A stretch of DNA of 64,000 nucleotides from Casuarina equisetifolia (GCA_028551475.1 CM052362.1:13942521-14006520), one strand, 5' to 3'. Numbered from the stretch's first letter, positions 1 to 13,223 are shown. The notes: generated by a model not told the origin, from the letters alone. Numbers and translations: made by a program.

Positions 1-1936
1 AAATAGTTTGAAGTTTAGGGTTCTGTTGATCCGTACGTCGGGAATGTATTGGGTGATTTCTTTCACAATTTTGGAGTTAAAATTTTTAACTCAGACTTGG
101 ATTGTATTGTATTTTGTTATTGTAGTATGAATTGTGTTGGACTTTCGAGTAGGGTTGGAACCCCTATAGTGTCCACGAGGGCCAAATCACACACAACTTA
201 TGGATTCAATAATTCATGGGACTTAAATATGAGCTTATGTATAGATGCGGGCTGGCCTTTAGAGTTTGCTTCTTTTACAGACCAACAAGTCTCACGTGCA
301 GTTAATGTGCTCTCTATTAGTTTACATCAATAGATACAAGGCTCAAATTGCCGTCTTTCTAAGTTATGGTGTTTTAGAAACATAGTTCACTTTGAAACCT
401 TTCACCGGGGAAATTTAGGTAATTTTTCCAGAGAAAGAAGAAGAATATGTAAAAAGAAGAGAGTATGTTTCTCTGTTCTCTCTGATATTGTGTTGCCTTT
501 AAGTACATCTAAATCTTTGAGTTGCTCCTATATATTCTTCACAACTGGCATGTTTGAGCATGTATTATTTAAGATAAATAGTATTCTAACGCTTCTTTTC
601 TGTAATTGGGTTTCCTATGTTTCAGTTGCTGAAAAATTTTGGTTTTAATGTTCTAGCGTCTTTTTTTTTTTTTTTTTGTCTGTGAGTAAATATGGGGATA
701 GGTGTTTCTTAGAAGGTGCATGTATCTAACAATGCATCAAATATTTTGGTTGGGTTCAGAATTACTCGCTCATTTGATGGATTCTTGTGTATAGTTCATC
801 TTATACTCCTGGCCTAAATGGCTTCTCAAGAAGAATTGTATACTCGAGTTTAAGGTAGCTGAATATTTTCCTTTTTGGGTATGGCTATGAGGGTAGAAGA
901 AAATACAAGCAGACAAGGATAGCTATGATTTGTTCTAAATACACTATAGCCAGGATGAAAAAGATAAAAGCTTCTCCGAGGAAAATGTATTCAATTATGT
1001 TCTTTCTTTGTAATATTTAAAACATCTGCACAATTTTGTGAATTTCTTACATGATAATAGACAGGGAGAGACATTTTTCTTTTTAGACTGCGTGGGAGAG
1101 AGACAATTTCTACTTCAATAACATTACAATAATTTTTAAGGCCTTAGAATCAGATGTTTCATTTATGAGCTTCTTTCTCCGTCTTACTTAATGTAACTTG
1201 TTTTTGAAATGGGAAATGGTGGAACGCAAGATTTTACTGTCTGGATTTGGTCTTGGCAGAATGTCTTGTTAGTAACTGATTTAGAAAAATATGTCGTGTA
1301 AGGTTGCTCATACTGCGATACTTTTTGCATTCTTTATCATTGAGCATATTAGGGAACTGGAACTTATCTTTGAAACTTAAATTAAAGCTATCAATAACTA
1401 TTATAGAGAGTCATAGTTTCTCTCTGAAGGCTTTTGTCTTTGATGATCATCTTCTACTAGGGGAAAACCATTCTGGTGATTGGATTGTATTTGCTTCACC
1501 TATAATGTGTTCTGTTAAGGCCTCTAAAAAATTATCTAATTGCTTTCCATTTTTTTCTTCTTTGTATAATCTCATAAGAATTATGGGAAAACGGGGTTGG
1601 TGGATAATTTTGGCAGTAGTATGTGATATTGCAGGGCCATGTGGGATGTTTAGACAGCTTAAATAAGGGTGATTTGTCTAGGTTCTTAGCTCTGATGATG
1701 CTTCCTTTGCTGCATGTATGTGCTGCAGCTTTGTTCACTTTCTTACCTCTTAACTTTCTGTTGATTGGCTTGATATGTCTATCTTTTACTAATATGAAAT
1801 GCCATTTGATACATACTGTACTCTTTCGAGGTTATATCATTAGCAAATATTGATTTGAGAATCAAGCCTAACCTCCTTTTAACTTATTTTTCTTTTTCTT
1901 TTACTTTTTTTTTCTAAAATTTATGCAGGTTAAAAA
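1..1936. other. Upstream region of the BCCIP homolog, no gene recognised
   Basis: This AT-rich stretch holds only short unrelated reading frames with no recognisable protein. A splice-acceptor-like polypyrimidine tract ending in TTATGCAG lies at about 1895-1928, just before the BCCIP start codon, so part of this region may be a 5' UTR intron plus an untranslated first exon. That is inference; no matching donor could be fixed. A T-homopolymer lies at 661-677. Confidence 0.5.
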
Positions 1937-4890
1937 ATGCCCCGAAAGCCAAAAAGGCATCACCAAGTTTTGAGACCTCGGCCTCTGACCTTCTCTTCTT
2001 TTTCTCGTTCAATTGCTCAAATAGCCTCTTCTTACATGGCCAAGCGTCAAACACAAGACTCCAAAGTACACAGAGAATCCTCCTCAAAATCTGCAGGTAT
2101 TTTGTGATTGCATGTAAAGTAATCTTAATACTAGATGGTAACTGGTTATTGTTATTTGCTCTCCGCTTGAAGTCTCTTGGTCTTTGGGAATCATAATTCC
2201 CATCTTTTGCCATGCTCTTTAGGTGATAAATTTCTTAAGCATACTGTGGAAGAGAAAAGTGAACAGTCCGAGTTTTCTAGTGAAGAAGAGTTTGATGTAA
2301 GCATTTTGTTTCTTCTTATTATTCATTATTAATACAGTGTCGTTTGTTTATAATACATGAAACTTTGTCCTTTTGATCATTGTTTTTCATGTTGATCTAG
2401 TATGTATATTTATGGGACTTCCATCTGTACCTGTGAAGGGAGTGGTTCAAGCAGACTTTGCATTCTTTGATCCAAAACCCAGTGACTTTCATGGAGTGAA
2501 GACCTTACTGCAAAATTACCTTGATAATAAGCAATGGGATTTGAGTGGTTTCGTTGACTTGATACTGGAGCAGCCAACTGTTGGGACTGTTGTTAAAGTA
2601 GAGGGTGATGAAGATGATGGAGTTTTTTCTGTTGTGACTGCTTTAAACCTGCAAAGATATAAGGCAAGTAACAAATACTTCAAAATCCCAACAGTATTCA
2701 CAGAAACATATTGCCTCCTCTTTTAATTGGTTTTGCATTGGTAGTTCAATGAGGGTTGACACACTCTTGAGTCCTTTGACGTCATTATTTCTTTTTGCTG
2801 TTTGTGGGTTAATGTTATTTATCTGTAAAAGTGATTGTAACCTGATCACGTACTCTAAATTTTATTTGGAGTTGAGCTGGGGAAGTTCTTGGCTAACGCA
2901 ATTACAGCATTTTCTATTTGATGTATTTGCAAATAAATTATGATTCATATTGGCCAATTTTGTAAAAGGACTAAAAATTTATAAAACATCTCCAAACCCA
3001 AATGTGAGGTTGGACGTAAATCCTTTTGCTTCAGCCCTGATGATTATTGTTTCCACCATTCTCAGTATGAAATTGAAGATTTGCAGTTCGATTGCCAACT
3101 GGCTTTTTATTTCAACATTTTAGATAAGCTGAGTATTTGTATCTTTGTCTAATAAGAAATCATAGCTTTTGAACTCAACAGGAACATAAATGCATCATGG
3201 AGTTTAAGGAGTTTCTTCTTAAAGCATGCCAGAATAAGGATGTGATAGGGGACTTGAGATCACTTTTAGGAGAGCAAGCACAGCATGTAGGTCTCCTGGT
3301 GTCTCAGCGTGTGGTGAATCTTCCCCCCCAGCTTTTACCACCTCTTTATGATGCACTTTTTGATGAAGTCTCATGGGCCACGGAAGATGAGGTTAGATGA
3401 TAACAGTAGTAGATGGATCAGCGTGATCAATGTCTGCCTCTTTGCCTGCTGGACACCTTCCTTAATAAATGCCTGTCTTCTTGTTTTTCTTTTGAAGCCC
3501 ACAGAAGAGCTCAGGAGTTCCTTCTGCTTCAAATCTTATTTACTCTTCAGTAAAATTTACAAGGTACATATGGCATCTTCTCCCTTTCGTTGGTGGTTGC
3601 CATTTAGTTTTAAATGAATGACCATTGGTTCAGCAATTTCTAATCTCGCTCTCTTTCTCTTACCATGTCTATTCTAATCAATTTTCATTTGTTATTGTTT
3701 GCAAACCGCAGCACAAAAACGGAGATCAGAGAAAGAATGTGAGCAATGATAGTGATGAGGCTATAATATATGTAAAGCCAGAAGATGAAATTTTCCACCG
3801 GGTACTGATTACTAATTATGTCTCTCTATTGCCTTCCCATTACTAATTATGTCTCACTATTGCCTTCCCACCACATCCACATCCGCCCCCCCCCCCCCCC
3901 CCCCCCCAACAACAAACAACACCAAAAAAAAGAAAAACCGTCCTCTTTTTTTTTTTTTTTTCTCTTCACCAAAAAAAGTAAGAAAATAAAAATCACTTAT
4001 ATTAATATGTAGTTTTTGTTTGATAATTGTACATTTTATCATGTATCTTGTAGCCTCTGATGGCTGGACCTTTCTTAAATGTTTTTCAGATTAGCTCGTG
4101 GTCCTTCATCTTTCCTTTGCACGCTCAGCCAGTTGCAAGTCCTGAGGTTAGCTTTTTTTTTGGGCCTATGGCAATTTGTTGTCATTGATTTCTCTAATCT
4201 ACTTCACAATTCTGCCTAAAGCAACGGCCCCGCCTCGTAATACCACCCTCCCTTCCCTCCCTCTCTCCATTTCCTCCCAAACTTTTAAAATGAAACGAAA
4301 GCCCCTTAAAGCAACGAAGTATGAGTTCAAGATTATTACACTTTGTTGATGTACTTTTGAGGGGTGGGATTGTCTTTCTTCGGGGTTGGTGAGGGGAGAG
4401 GTGGAGTTTTTTACTTCAACATACAAACAATACGTGGAAATGTTCTTAGGTTTCATTGTTGCCTCTGGATGAAAAACGTAATATTTTTGTACTACGTAGT
4501 GGGGCTCATTAATATAACATATTTCTGATGGGAGGGTACAGTTAAAGCTTTATGCTTGTCTGTCTTTCTTTGCGTATCTCGGCGTTGAAATTAAATTTCG
4601 TTTTTTTTTTTTTACTTATGTTCTGTACATCATAAATATGTGAACTGTACTAGTATTTCAACGCTTGTGCTCTTTAAATTTTATGTTTCTTGTTTTTGGT
4701 TGATATTGCTGAAGGGGATGGTCTTGTTGCCCTGTGGATTTTCTGGATGACGGAATGTTCTGTTTCTTTGGTTTTGACTATTGTTTTGCAGCTAAGAAAT
4801 TATCGGTTTATGGGATTAGTCATGGTCATTGAAGCAGAAAAGATTTCTGCATTCCGACAAGAGTTGAAGTCTTTAATAAATGAATCCTGA
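1937..4890 (+). CDS. BCCIP: BCCIP/BCP1 family protein (BRCA2- and p21-interacting protein homolog)
   Basis: Eight exons join in frame: 1937-2096, 2223-2296, 2439-2663, 3182-3391, 3498-3563, 3712-3801, 4090-4146 and 4792-4890, giving 326 residues, the usual length for plant BCCIP. The start follows an in-frame TAA at 1931-1933. A basic, proline-containing N-terminus (residues 1-50) leads into an acidic Ser/Glu stretch (about 62-78) and then the BCIP domain (about 79-320). Family blocks visible are FFDPKPSDFHG, ILEQPTVGTVVK, VVNLPPQLLPPLYDALF, ATEDEPTEELR, VKPEDEIFH and the C-terminal FRQELKSLI. Members act in the nucleus: the human protein binds BRCA2 and p21, and yeast Bcp1 is a chaperone and nuclear-export factor for a ribosomal protein and a lipid kinase. 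Seven introns were inferred; intron 3 uses a GC donor. Identity is confident; exon 1-2 boundaries rest on frame and splice consensus only. Confidence 0.93.
2664..3181 (+). other. Non-canonical GC-AG intron (BCCIP intron 3)
   Basis: Exon 3 ends ...TAT AAG and is followed by GCAAGT, a strong GC-type 5' splice site; the acceptor is ...CAACAG at 3176-3181. Using GC keeps phase 0 and gives the conserved junction YK-EHKC. The nearest GT (2668) would shift the frame. Confidence 0.8.
3807..3907 (+). repeat. 31-bp tandem duplication followed by a C22 run in BCCIP intron 6
   Basis: Two near-identical 31-bp units (ATTACTAATTATGTCTC...) occupy about 3807-3868, starting five bases inside the intron. They are followed by an uninterrupted run of 22 C at 3886-3907 and then A-rich and T-rich tracts. 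All of it is intronic. Confidence 0.85.
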
Positions 4891-5949
4891 GGCTGAGCAA
4901 GAAAGTGTACCAGTATCTTTAGTTAAGAACCAACCTTTTTCCTTCTGACATCAGTCATGCAAATCTTCCAACTCGACGCATGAGCTTGTTTCCTAAATAC
5001 ACACCAGATGTATGAGTTGTCTTTATTTATTAATTTAATTTAAAACTTTTATAGTTAGCATTTGGCTTGTGCCATGAGGAGTTTGTCTGTTTTATGATTA
5101 GTCACAGTTTTGTAATCACAGCAAGTAGACCTGATCTGGAAGAAGTTTTGAAAACTAATGGCCCGTTTGCTATTGATCATGTTCATTTGATATTGAATTG
5201 TTTTCCCATGATCTGGGTTTTGATTGTCATCTCCAAGTAGTAGGGGGGTGGGGGTTGTTGCTTAAAGATCTGTGTTTATGATGGTTTTTGTATGTAATTA
5301 AATGTCCTTCGGCTTTGTGATTAGAGAGAACGTAGAATGTGAATGTGAGCCATGGCCGTAGTTTAAGTCATAATGAGAGAAACAAAGTAAATATTAAACG
5401 AGATAGAGGGACCTGTAAAGAACAATTTTGAAATTTTTGTGAAATACTAAAGAGTTTAAGCTTCCCCATCAATGAAACTTGCATCAACATTCTCTCTTCA
5501 TTTATTGTGATTACATTATAGATCCAAAGAATAGACATTGATCGGTCTGTCTGTGTTTCCTACTGCAGAGAAAAAACAAAGCAAACAATACAGGTTTCCC
5601 CTTGTACATCCGGCGATGTGTTTCCAAGACTTCTTCGACGAATTAAGGAAGTTACAGTAGGTTGGAACGTCGGCTAAAGTGGAATACCAAACTGTTGCTA
5701 CCTTTAGTCATCATGCACAGCGCTTGCAATAAGGGATATATTCTAGAAATGTCAACCTCATTAAATTTGTCCTTCACCTCTATCCAGACTACCTTTGTGT
5801 TAGTCAATACAAATGAGACCGTCATAGATCTCCTCTGACAACAAACTTGTGATCTGAGTCAAACAAAAATCATTGCAACTTTCCCACTGCTAGTGGATAG
5901 GTTGCATCGCTTTCCAGTTCGGCGATACTCTTTGTCCATGAATGCCATT
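4891..5949. other. BCCIP 3' flank and intergenic DNA
   Basis: The first few hundred bases are the likely 3' UTR of the BCCIP homolog; several AT-rich poly(A)-signal-like stretches occur at 5020-5050. No coding region is recognised after that. One short minus-strand frame of about 57 codons lies near 5650-5830 but matches nothing I know. Confidence 0.45.
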
Positions 5950-6153
5950 TTATTCTTGGGAAGCAAAGTAATCTTTATGCCCTAAACGTCTGCAAATAAA
6001 GTGGGTCTCCGTAACTGAATGCATGTGGGTTTGAGGGTGGAACTGACTTCTAACGTTGATGCCATGATGTTGCCGGTAGCTTCTCGGGACATGAGAGGTT
6101 GATAGGCCTGCTGATTGAGGATGAGGTGAAAACTGGGTGGTTTCTATGCTCAA
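5950..6153 (-). other. Unidentified minus-strand exon-like frame
   Basis: An open frame of about 67 codons contains PHPQSAGLSTSHVPRSYR and is rich in His, Ser and Gln. I do not recognise a family. It could be the last coding exon of an unrecognised or decayed minus-strand gene, since its stop is followed by several hundred bases of moderate complexity. It may equally be chance. Confidence 0.15.
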
Positions 6154-8192
6154 ATAAAGGTGCTATTTTTCAGTATCCTGAACAAAGAAAAAGTAGAGTT
6201 ACTACGTAGTTCTTGAAGAGAAATAAGGACTTGTTCTTGTGTTAAAGCTGGAAGTGCCTTTGGTTACCTAGTAGTCTTTTCAAACGAAGGCTGCTAATGC
6301 CTCGCATTAAGCTTTCCACCCCCTCTTCCAACCCCCTCCCCCCACCACCTCTCTTATATTTTGGGTTTTAGAGATATTTTTGCTTAGCCAAAAAAAAAAA
6401 AAAGGGTTAGCTTTAAGGAAAGAAATGAATATTTTATAAAATATCAGAGTCACAATGTCAAACATCTTTTTGTTTATAGATTAGGTCTTTGTGAAAATGC
6501 TTCTTCATGCTTAGGGTTAGAAGGTGAGTTGAAATATATGTCTTATGTTACCACAACACTTATTTGTTATGTTTTTTTTATATGCGAAAATGTTCCATTT
6601 TCTTACAAATTTGTTTTAAAAGAATAAGTAGACCTTTAATAATATATTTCTTATGTTACTAGTACACTTATTCGTCAATCTTTCTATATGTTATGCATCA
6701 ATATGTTCATATCGTTGTGTGACCTCCTAGAGCAACTATAAGAAAATGGTACAAAAAATGCCATCGTAACAAACTTGAACTGTCTTTGTTTTGTTCTTGA
6801 GATTCATTCATCTCTAACTCCTCTCAAACTTATATGTACAAACTTGTACTTGATTTATCAATTGTAAATATTGTACATTTTAACTTATTTATAAATAAGT
6901 TTAAAACTTAATTCAAAAGTTAGTTGACAAGTTGTAAATATTCTTTATATTTAAATATTACTTGAGGATTATATTTGTTTTCAACATAAGACTTTTGTCT
7001 CCAACCCTCTTCACACACTAAGCATACTTGTACTCGAGGTTAAAGTCCAAGGCTAAATTGTGTTTCCTTTGTCCTTTTGTCACCCAACTTTGGTCAAAAT
7101 GCTTGGTCAAAATGCTTTCTAGACTACGCTCAATGACAAATTGCTTGGTGAGCTTTTGTTGAACATGCTCTGTACTTTATGGTTGATAAAGGTATACATG
7201 GTTTCTGAATTTTTTTCATTATTGAGAAAGAAATCTTAACACTGAATTTGCTCATCTACGTCACTATCCTCATATTCTGGTGATAGTGACCTGAGAGTGA
7301 CCTGAGAGTCCTTGCACCATCGACATTCTCATGGTTAGCTGCAAATTCAAGACATTAGTAGTATTAGAATGGAGTATGTTGACTGAGCCTCTCTCGCCTC
7401 TAGAAATAAGAGTTCAATGGGCTTAAAATTACACGTCACAGCTTTAGAAAATTAACTCATGATATGCTGTCGAGTTACAACTAGAAGTTTGCTTAAGAAA
7501 CCTATGAAGATTTTAATCCATAAAAAGTAATTTGCATCGTCAATATCTTTCATCTAAAAATTGAAGGTCAATCACATATGATAGAGATAATCAATTTTTT
7601 GGGAAATATTGATTGCATTGAGCGTAGAACACAGAGTTTTGTTGAATATTGTTGTGTATTGGAACTCAGCTTGTGTTCATAAAGATATAACTAAATAAAT
7701 TAAAGATAGAAAACACAGCTGAAATTTGAAGTCTGAACTTTACATGTTTCTAATTATATATATATAAGAATAATCTAGAAGCCCTTAGTAATCTGAATAT
7801 GTCTTCATACCATTTGATTTCACTAGATTTTCTTCTTGGTGTGCTGCCTCTAAGATTCCCTTTAGATTGACCTTTCAACAAGACATGTGACCCAAAGTCT
7901 TTCTTTGCACAATGTCAACGTGTTATCACACAAAGGGGTCATACTTCAACGTTTCCCCCAAGACATCAAATTTGCAAAATAATTGTTTGAAAGTGAAAAA
8001 GTACTTAAACTCAAATAAATAATAAGTTGCAACACATTTGATATCAATTCTGACATCAGTGGGCCAAAGCCCGTGAGTTAATAGGCTAGAGCCTTTTAAA
8101 ACTAATGGGTCGATGAATTTGTTCACGAGTGGCCCATATATAATAACTGTCCTCCTTTTTCAGTTTGCTGACCATTTCTTTCTTTTACCTAG
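6154..8192. other. AT-rich intergenic DNA
   Basis: I see no gene here. The stretch 6880-7010 contains short AT-rich repeats, and its end (ACATAAGACTTTTGTCT) resembles ACATAAGACATTTGTCT near 9975, hinting at two copies of an old AT-rich repeat. A short TA dinucleotide run lies at 7757-7768. Confidence 0.5.
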
Positions 8193-8395
8193 GTTTTTGG
8201 CAAGCATTGGTTGATGGACCAAGCTTTCAAGACTTCGACAATCAAAAGGAGCAATTATTAAAGTTCGTCGATGTTCCGGAAAGAAAGGAAGAAGGATTTA
8301 AAGCTCGTACATTACAATCTCTCACAAACTTCTTCAGAGCACATAAATGGATCAAGCATCATCATTGGCTGTTGCTGTGTACAATGCTCCATTGA
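8193..8395 (+). pseudogene. Unidentified exon-like fragment with protein-like composition
   Basis: After a good acceptor (TTCTTTTACCTAG, ending 8192) there is an open frame of about 67 codons. Its composition and codon use look like real protein: it includes ALVDGPSFQDFDNQKEQLL, then KFVDVPERKEEGFKARTL and SLTNFFRAHKWIKH. I could not place the family. No partner exons were found on either side, and after about 8360 an alternative frame also stays open for some 40 codons. The simplest reading is a stranded exon or gene fragment. I am unsure it is expressed. Confidence 0.35.
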
Positions 8396-11300
8396 TAATG
8401 AGCTACAGTTTGGCTTCACAGAAAGGAAGATGGTCAGCGTTAAGTAAAGCAATGAGGGTGCCATCATGTTAAGGGGGCATGAATTTTCCCCAGAACTTTT
8501 GCGAGAGCTTGAGTAAAAGCTGCCTCCCCAGTTGTTGGCTTTTCTTACGAAAATGATCAAGTCTCATTTTCCTTTTTCCATCCGCCCCACCCCAGCATTA
8601 TCCCCAAAAGGTGCCTTCCATTGGCCGACCAAATTGCACGTGCAAGTTACTTACTAGCATTTATTTTTTCGTGAAATAATTACGATTCGGGTCTGCAGTC
8701 CTTGGTGGATGGACTAACACTGTGACCACCCCCATAATCACGGTAAAGATAGAAATTTGTCTTGGGTAAAGCTATCAGACTTTCATCTTCGATATTCACT
8801 TGCAAAAGGAATATATCTAGAGGAATTATTAGGGAGTCAGGCGCAGCGTCTGCTACCTTGATACACGACCTACGCATCCAAGGAAGATTGGACATGACCC
8901 GTCTGTGTGCCTAAAGATGATGGCTGTGTGTGCGTAAAAGAAAAAAAAGAAGAAAAGGGTTTAGCCTCAGTAAAAGTTTTGGATAGTGCATCCTTATCCA
9001 CTCCACGAGTGATCATAATCATTATTATCATTATCACTACTATTTTACTTCTGCCATTATAGGTAGACAGTGTATGAATCTGGGTTGACCATCTTTCCAT
9101 AACTACCACATTGCCGTCTCCTCTAACTGCACGCAAGGTAATTTCTTTACTAGGAAAAGAAAGGAAACACCCAGAAACTGAGCTTACTATAAGATAGAAT
9201 AGGATTGAAGAGTTCCAGACGTGCAATCTGGAGAGATTCATTGTCTCGTCCAGCTGCTGTTTGAGAAATCGTAGCATGTGGAGACAGATTAAAAAAAAAA
9301 AAAAAAAAAGAATCATATTTTTGTATTACCAAAGGATTCGATTTGGAAAGGCTGTGTTTCTTAATTCATTGAACGAATCATTCGTTCATTGACATGGCAC
9401 GATAATCTGTAAAAGACAACCCCCTGTCTCCAGAAAAAACAAAATTTTAGTAAACGCCTATAATGGAAGGTTCCACCTTTTGCGACCATACTTTTTTTCC
9501 GTCGAAGAGAGGAAATACAAAAGGAGATTGCGCATGAAGTGTATTATTAAGTCAGAGGTACTTTTTTGAATCGACGTATCTTGTTTAAACCTTGGGAGTG
9601 TTTTACTTTCGCATTCTTCCCTCATTTGTGGTGGCTTTTACCATATCAAAGAGATGATGGTGGGAAAGGAAGGGGTTCTTTTGTCTGTTGTTATGTAATT
9701 TGTTAGAAGGTTTAAAATTTAATTTAAAATTTAATTTAATAATTAGAATGATATTTTTTTTCATTTAAATTTATTAGAAGGAATTGTATATTCAATATAA
9801 TACTTTTATTTTATATACTTGCTTTCGACATCAAATTCAAGATCATACAGAATAAAATTAATTTAACTTGAGTTTTAATATTATGTTAAAGAATTTAAAA
9901 TTTAATTTAAAAACTATTTTAAAAGAATTATTTTTTTTATTTAAATTTTACTAAAAAGGCTCACACACTTGACATAAGACATTTGTCTTATAGACACTTT
10001 ATGCACCTCTTGAACAGTGCTGTTCTTTAATTAATCTAATGTGCGAACAAGAGATGGAAAACGTTTAGCAGTACTCCAATTATAAATTATGAAATTTCAT
10101 TTCGGATGGAAACTTCCAGTGAGAAGTTACATTTCAGATCATGATGTCTCTTAGATGCTGTATGAAAAAGCGATCTTGAGGTCTTTCAGAGGAATTATCT
10201 TTGACATGATCAGTACATTATACAGCTGCTATGCGATCCAAAAGGATTAGAGCTATTCTCTCTATGATAGTAGGATAGTCCGATAAAAAATTTGGGTACG
10301 AATGTAGGCAAAGTCGTCGGAAAAAGGTTTCTGATACTGCACGAAAGACTTTAAACTAATGGATTCTCACTTACATCAGACAATAGAAAAGGGAAATTCT
10401 TAGGGAATAAGATATGTAAAGCTTGCCATTTATATAATGTAAACAAGATGTATTAACCACAATGTCAAAGAACAACTCGCCACGGTCTGCCATGAGCTGC
10501 ATGGCATATTGGATCCCGATACAGGCCTAGGTAGAGCATGGATCCTTTTCCTTTTTTTTTTTTTCCTTCTTTTTTTGGCTTTTTGGCTAGATTTTGGAGG
10601 AACCGCAAGTCGTTCTGTTCGATGACCTTTCCGCATCAGAAAACACTTTTCTTATATACCATTTTCACCAAATCGATTGTCTTTGGCATAGAACTTTGTC
10701 ACAGAAACCACGCTTCATAATCAACGGAGCATTGTGGAGAGACCCACTTCACAATAAGACCCTAAGATCTTAAAGATGACTGGCTTATTCCATCAATGTG
10801 CTTTAGAGAACAAAACCAAGAATGACTGGCCGAATCTTGAGGAACCATAGAATGGGAGAATTTACTACTTTTGCTCCCTCTTTGCCCTTTATAAGACGTT
10901 TGATTTGACACCAATTTCATCCACATTACCAACCGAGATAATCACTACCACCACTCAATGGCAGGGGGAAAAGGTTAAAAGAAAGCCTGTCACAGAAACA
11001 TGGCCATGGTTTGTTGTAATTTGGACGTCTGTAGTACTGTGGCCTTTTAGGACGAATTCAAGCACTCTTTCCAGAATATGTCATGATCTTGGTTGTCCAT
11101 GTTTGCCATCAAGGGTCTAGCCACCGCCTCTTTGGGCTATTGCATCCCTCTCCCCACTGAAAAATATAGATTTCGTTCCATTGGAATTCGAAGACCCACT
11201 AGTTTCAGTGCTTGAGGCATTACTTTTCTTGCAGTGTAGTACTAGGTAGGTTTCAGAGATGCTGATTCTTTCAAGATCTATCAATATTGTTAGATTTTCC

Positions 11301-11814
11301 GTTTAGTTAACCAAAAGAAAAAACAGAGAGAGAGAGAATTTTGCATCCCGTTTTATGCATGTAGGTTGCTCTGACCGTCTAAGAAAAGGAAGGACTTCAG
11401 CTTTCTCATAAAGCTATGATTGCTTTCCGGCCAATTTTGCACCCGAGGGCGGGCTTAGGTATGACAAGACTCTACTTAAAACAATGTTGCTTGCCTAAGC
11501 CAGTAATTTGTGAAGAAAGAAAAGTTTATCCATGTTCTATGGAAAAAAAAAAAGAAGGAAATTTGACTACTAGGTGTGAAATTGCATTATGATTCTTGAA
11601 ACCAACATAGCAACTTTCATCATATCATTAACCACTAGTAAATAAATTAACTTAAAACTGAACTTTGTGGGAATAATTCGTTTTCCTTCTCTTTCACTCT
11701 TTCTTTCATATTTCTCCATGATTTCACCTTGAACTACTGGACTTTTAAGATATCAAAGAAAATCCTACTCAAATGCAAAGAAAACTTCATTATGCTTAGA
11801 AAATGAGAGACCAA

Positions 11815-11819
<5 letters not shown>

Positions 11820-11851
<32 letters not shown>

Positions 11852-11872
11852 AAAGAAGGGGGGGGGGGGGGG
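11820..11872. repeat. (GA)n microsatellite ending in a G15 run
   Basis: A GA dinucleotide array runs from about 11823 to 11845. It is followed by purine-rich sequence and 15 consecutive G at 11858-11872. The whole block is purine-only on this strand. Confidence 0.9.
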
Positions 11873-13181
11873 ATGGAAGCGGCAACGCTACCAACCAACA
11901 TAACATGCTCGTTGCTGCTCTTCAACCATGTTACTTTGGTTCAAAATTATGCCAAATCCTTTTTATATAAGCTATGTCTAACATACTTCAGGGTTGTTTG
12001 TAGATATGCGAGAATCAAACGACTTAAATTAATGATCTCAATCGTTTGGTGTTATTCACTTGTCCATATCCATCCTTCGCAGCGGACGCAAGTGTTCAAA
12101 TTGGAACTCCTCTAAGGTATCATGTATTTGTTAAATTATTTATACACACCTATCGTGAATCTAGATGGGGACCTGACTTCATACACAGCTTAACAAAGTT
12201 ATTAGATAGCGCGCAATTCCAAGTGAACTTGAAGTAAACTAAGTCATATCAGTGATACATTATTTTGATTCCTATAATTTGAGACCATAGAAGCCGTCTA
12301 CGGAGAGCTCATTCGTTGGCCAAGACTGGGTTCAAAATTGGCGTGGACTTGGTAGAGCTCAGCTTCCTTTTCATCCTTCTTAGCTTTTTGGCTTTTTGGT
12401 TTGTCCCTTGCATAATAGCAGTGATCATCTCCAGGCCAGCGCATTCCTTTGACTGTGGAAACGATTTAAACATAAATATTGTGATTCTTATCATCTTCAT
12501 TCACGTGGCTGTAAACAGCAAAACTAATTTAAAAATTTCTTGAGGAATCAAAGCTGGATTAAGACGGAAAATGGGGAAAAAAAATTGTATAAAGAAGTAC
12601 GAAACGTAGAAGAATTTGCCGCCCAAACGGTGAATTAAGAATCTGAGCATCAAGTTGGTGAGGATGATTACTTAATACGTAGCATAAACTTGAAGGATGA
12701 TGGATGACGCAGCTGAAGCTGATACATTGTTTGCTACCACACGAAATTCATTTACTTATACAGAAGGAAATGGATTAAGAAAAGCCGTCGAATAGAAGGA
12801 ATGGAGCAAGTTTAGTCAAAGCCTCTCATAAATATTTATTCTTCTCTTTCAATATTATAAACCATCACTCTTGTAGGCTAAGGTTATTCGAATGCATTAT
12901 TTTTATCAAACGCGTCATAAGCTTATTTACTATGTTCAGCAAATAAACCCTTATCAAGAAGAACTATCCTTCAAACTTTATTTATATATTTCATTAATTT
13001 GAAATTTTCTTGAAAAAATGTCAATATCAAACACATAAATTTACGCAAAATATAAACTAAAACGTGATATAACACTAAAGAAAAACTTAATAAAAAATTT
13101 CATTTCGAAACTTAAGTAATTAAGTCTTGTAAATCATCGACTTATTCTGTTTTATTTCATGTAACAAATTTATCAAAGCTA

Positions 13182-13222
<41 letters not shown>
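13182..13222. repeat. (TAA)n trinucleotide microsatellite
   Basis: About 13 uninterrupted AAT/TAA units lie in non-coding DNA. Confidence 0.95.

Positions 13223-13223
<1 letters not shown>

Noticed and set aside
8870-9316. Minus-strand frame of 148 codons
   Set aside because: It is built from a poly-A/T tract, an ATT-rich simple repeat and otherwise unrelated sequence; no family or splice support.
12316-12543. Hydrophobic 75-codon frame that could be a small membrane protein
   Set aside because: Hydrophobicity follows from T-rich sequence; no homolog is recognised and the minus strand is equally open.
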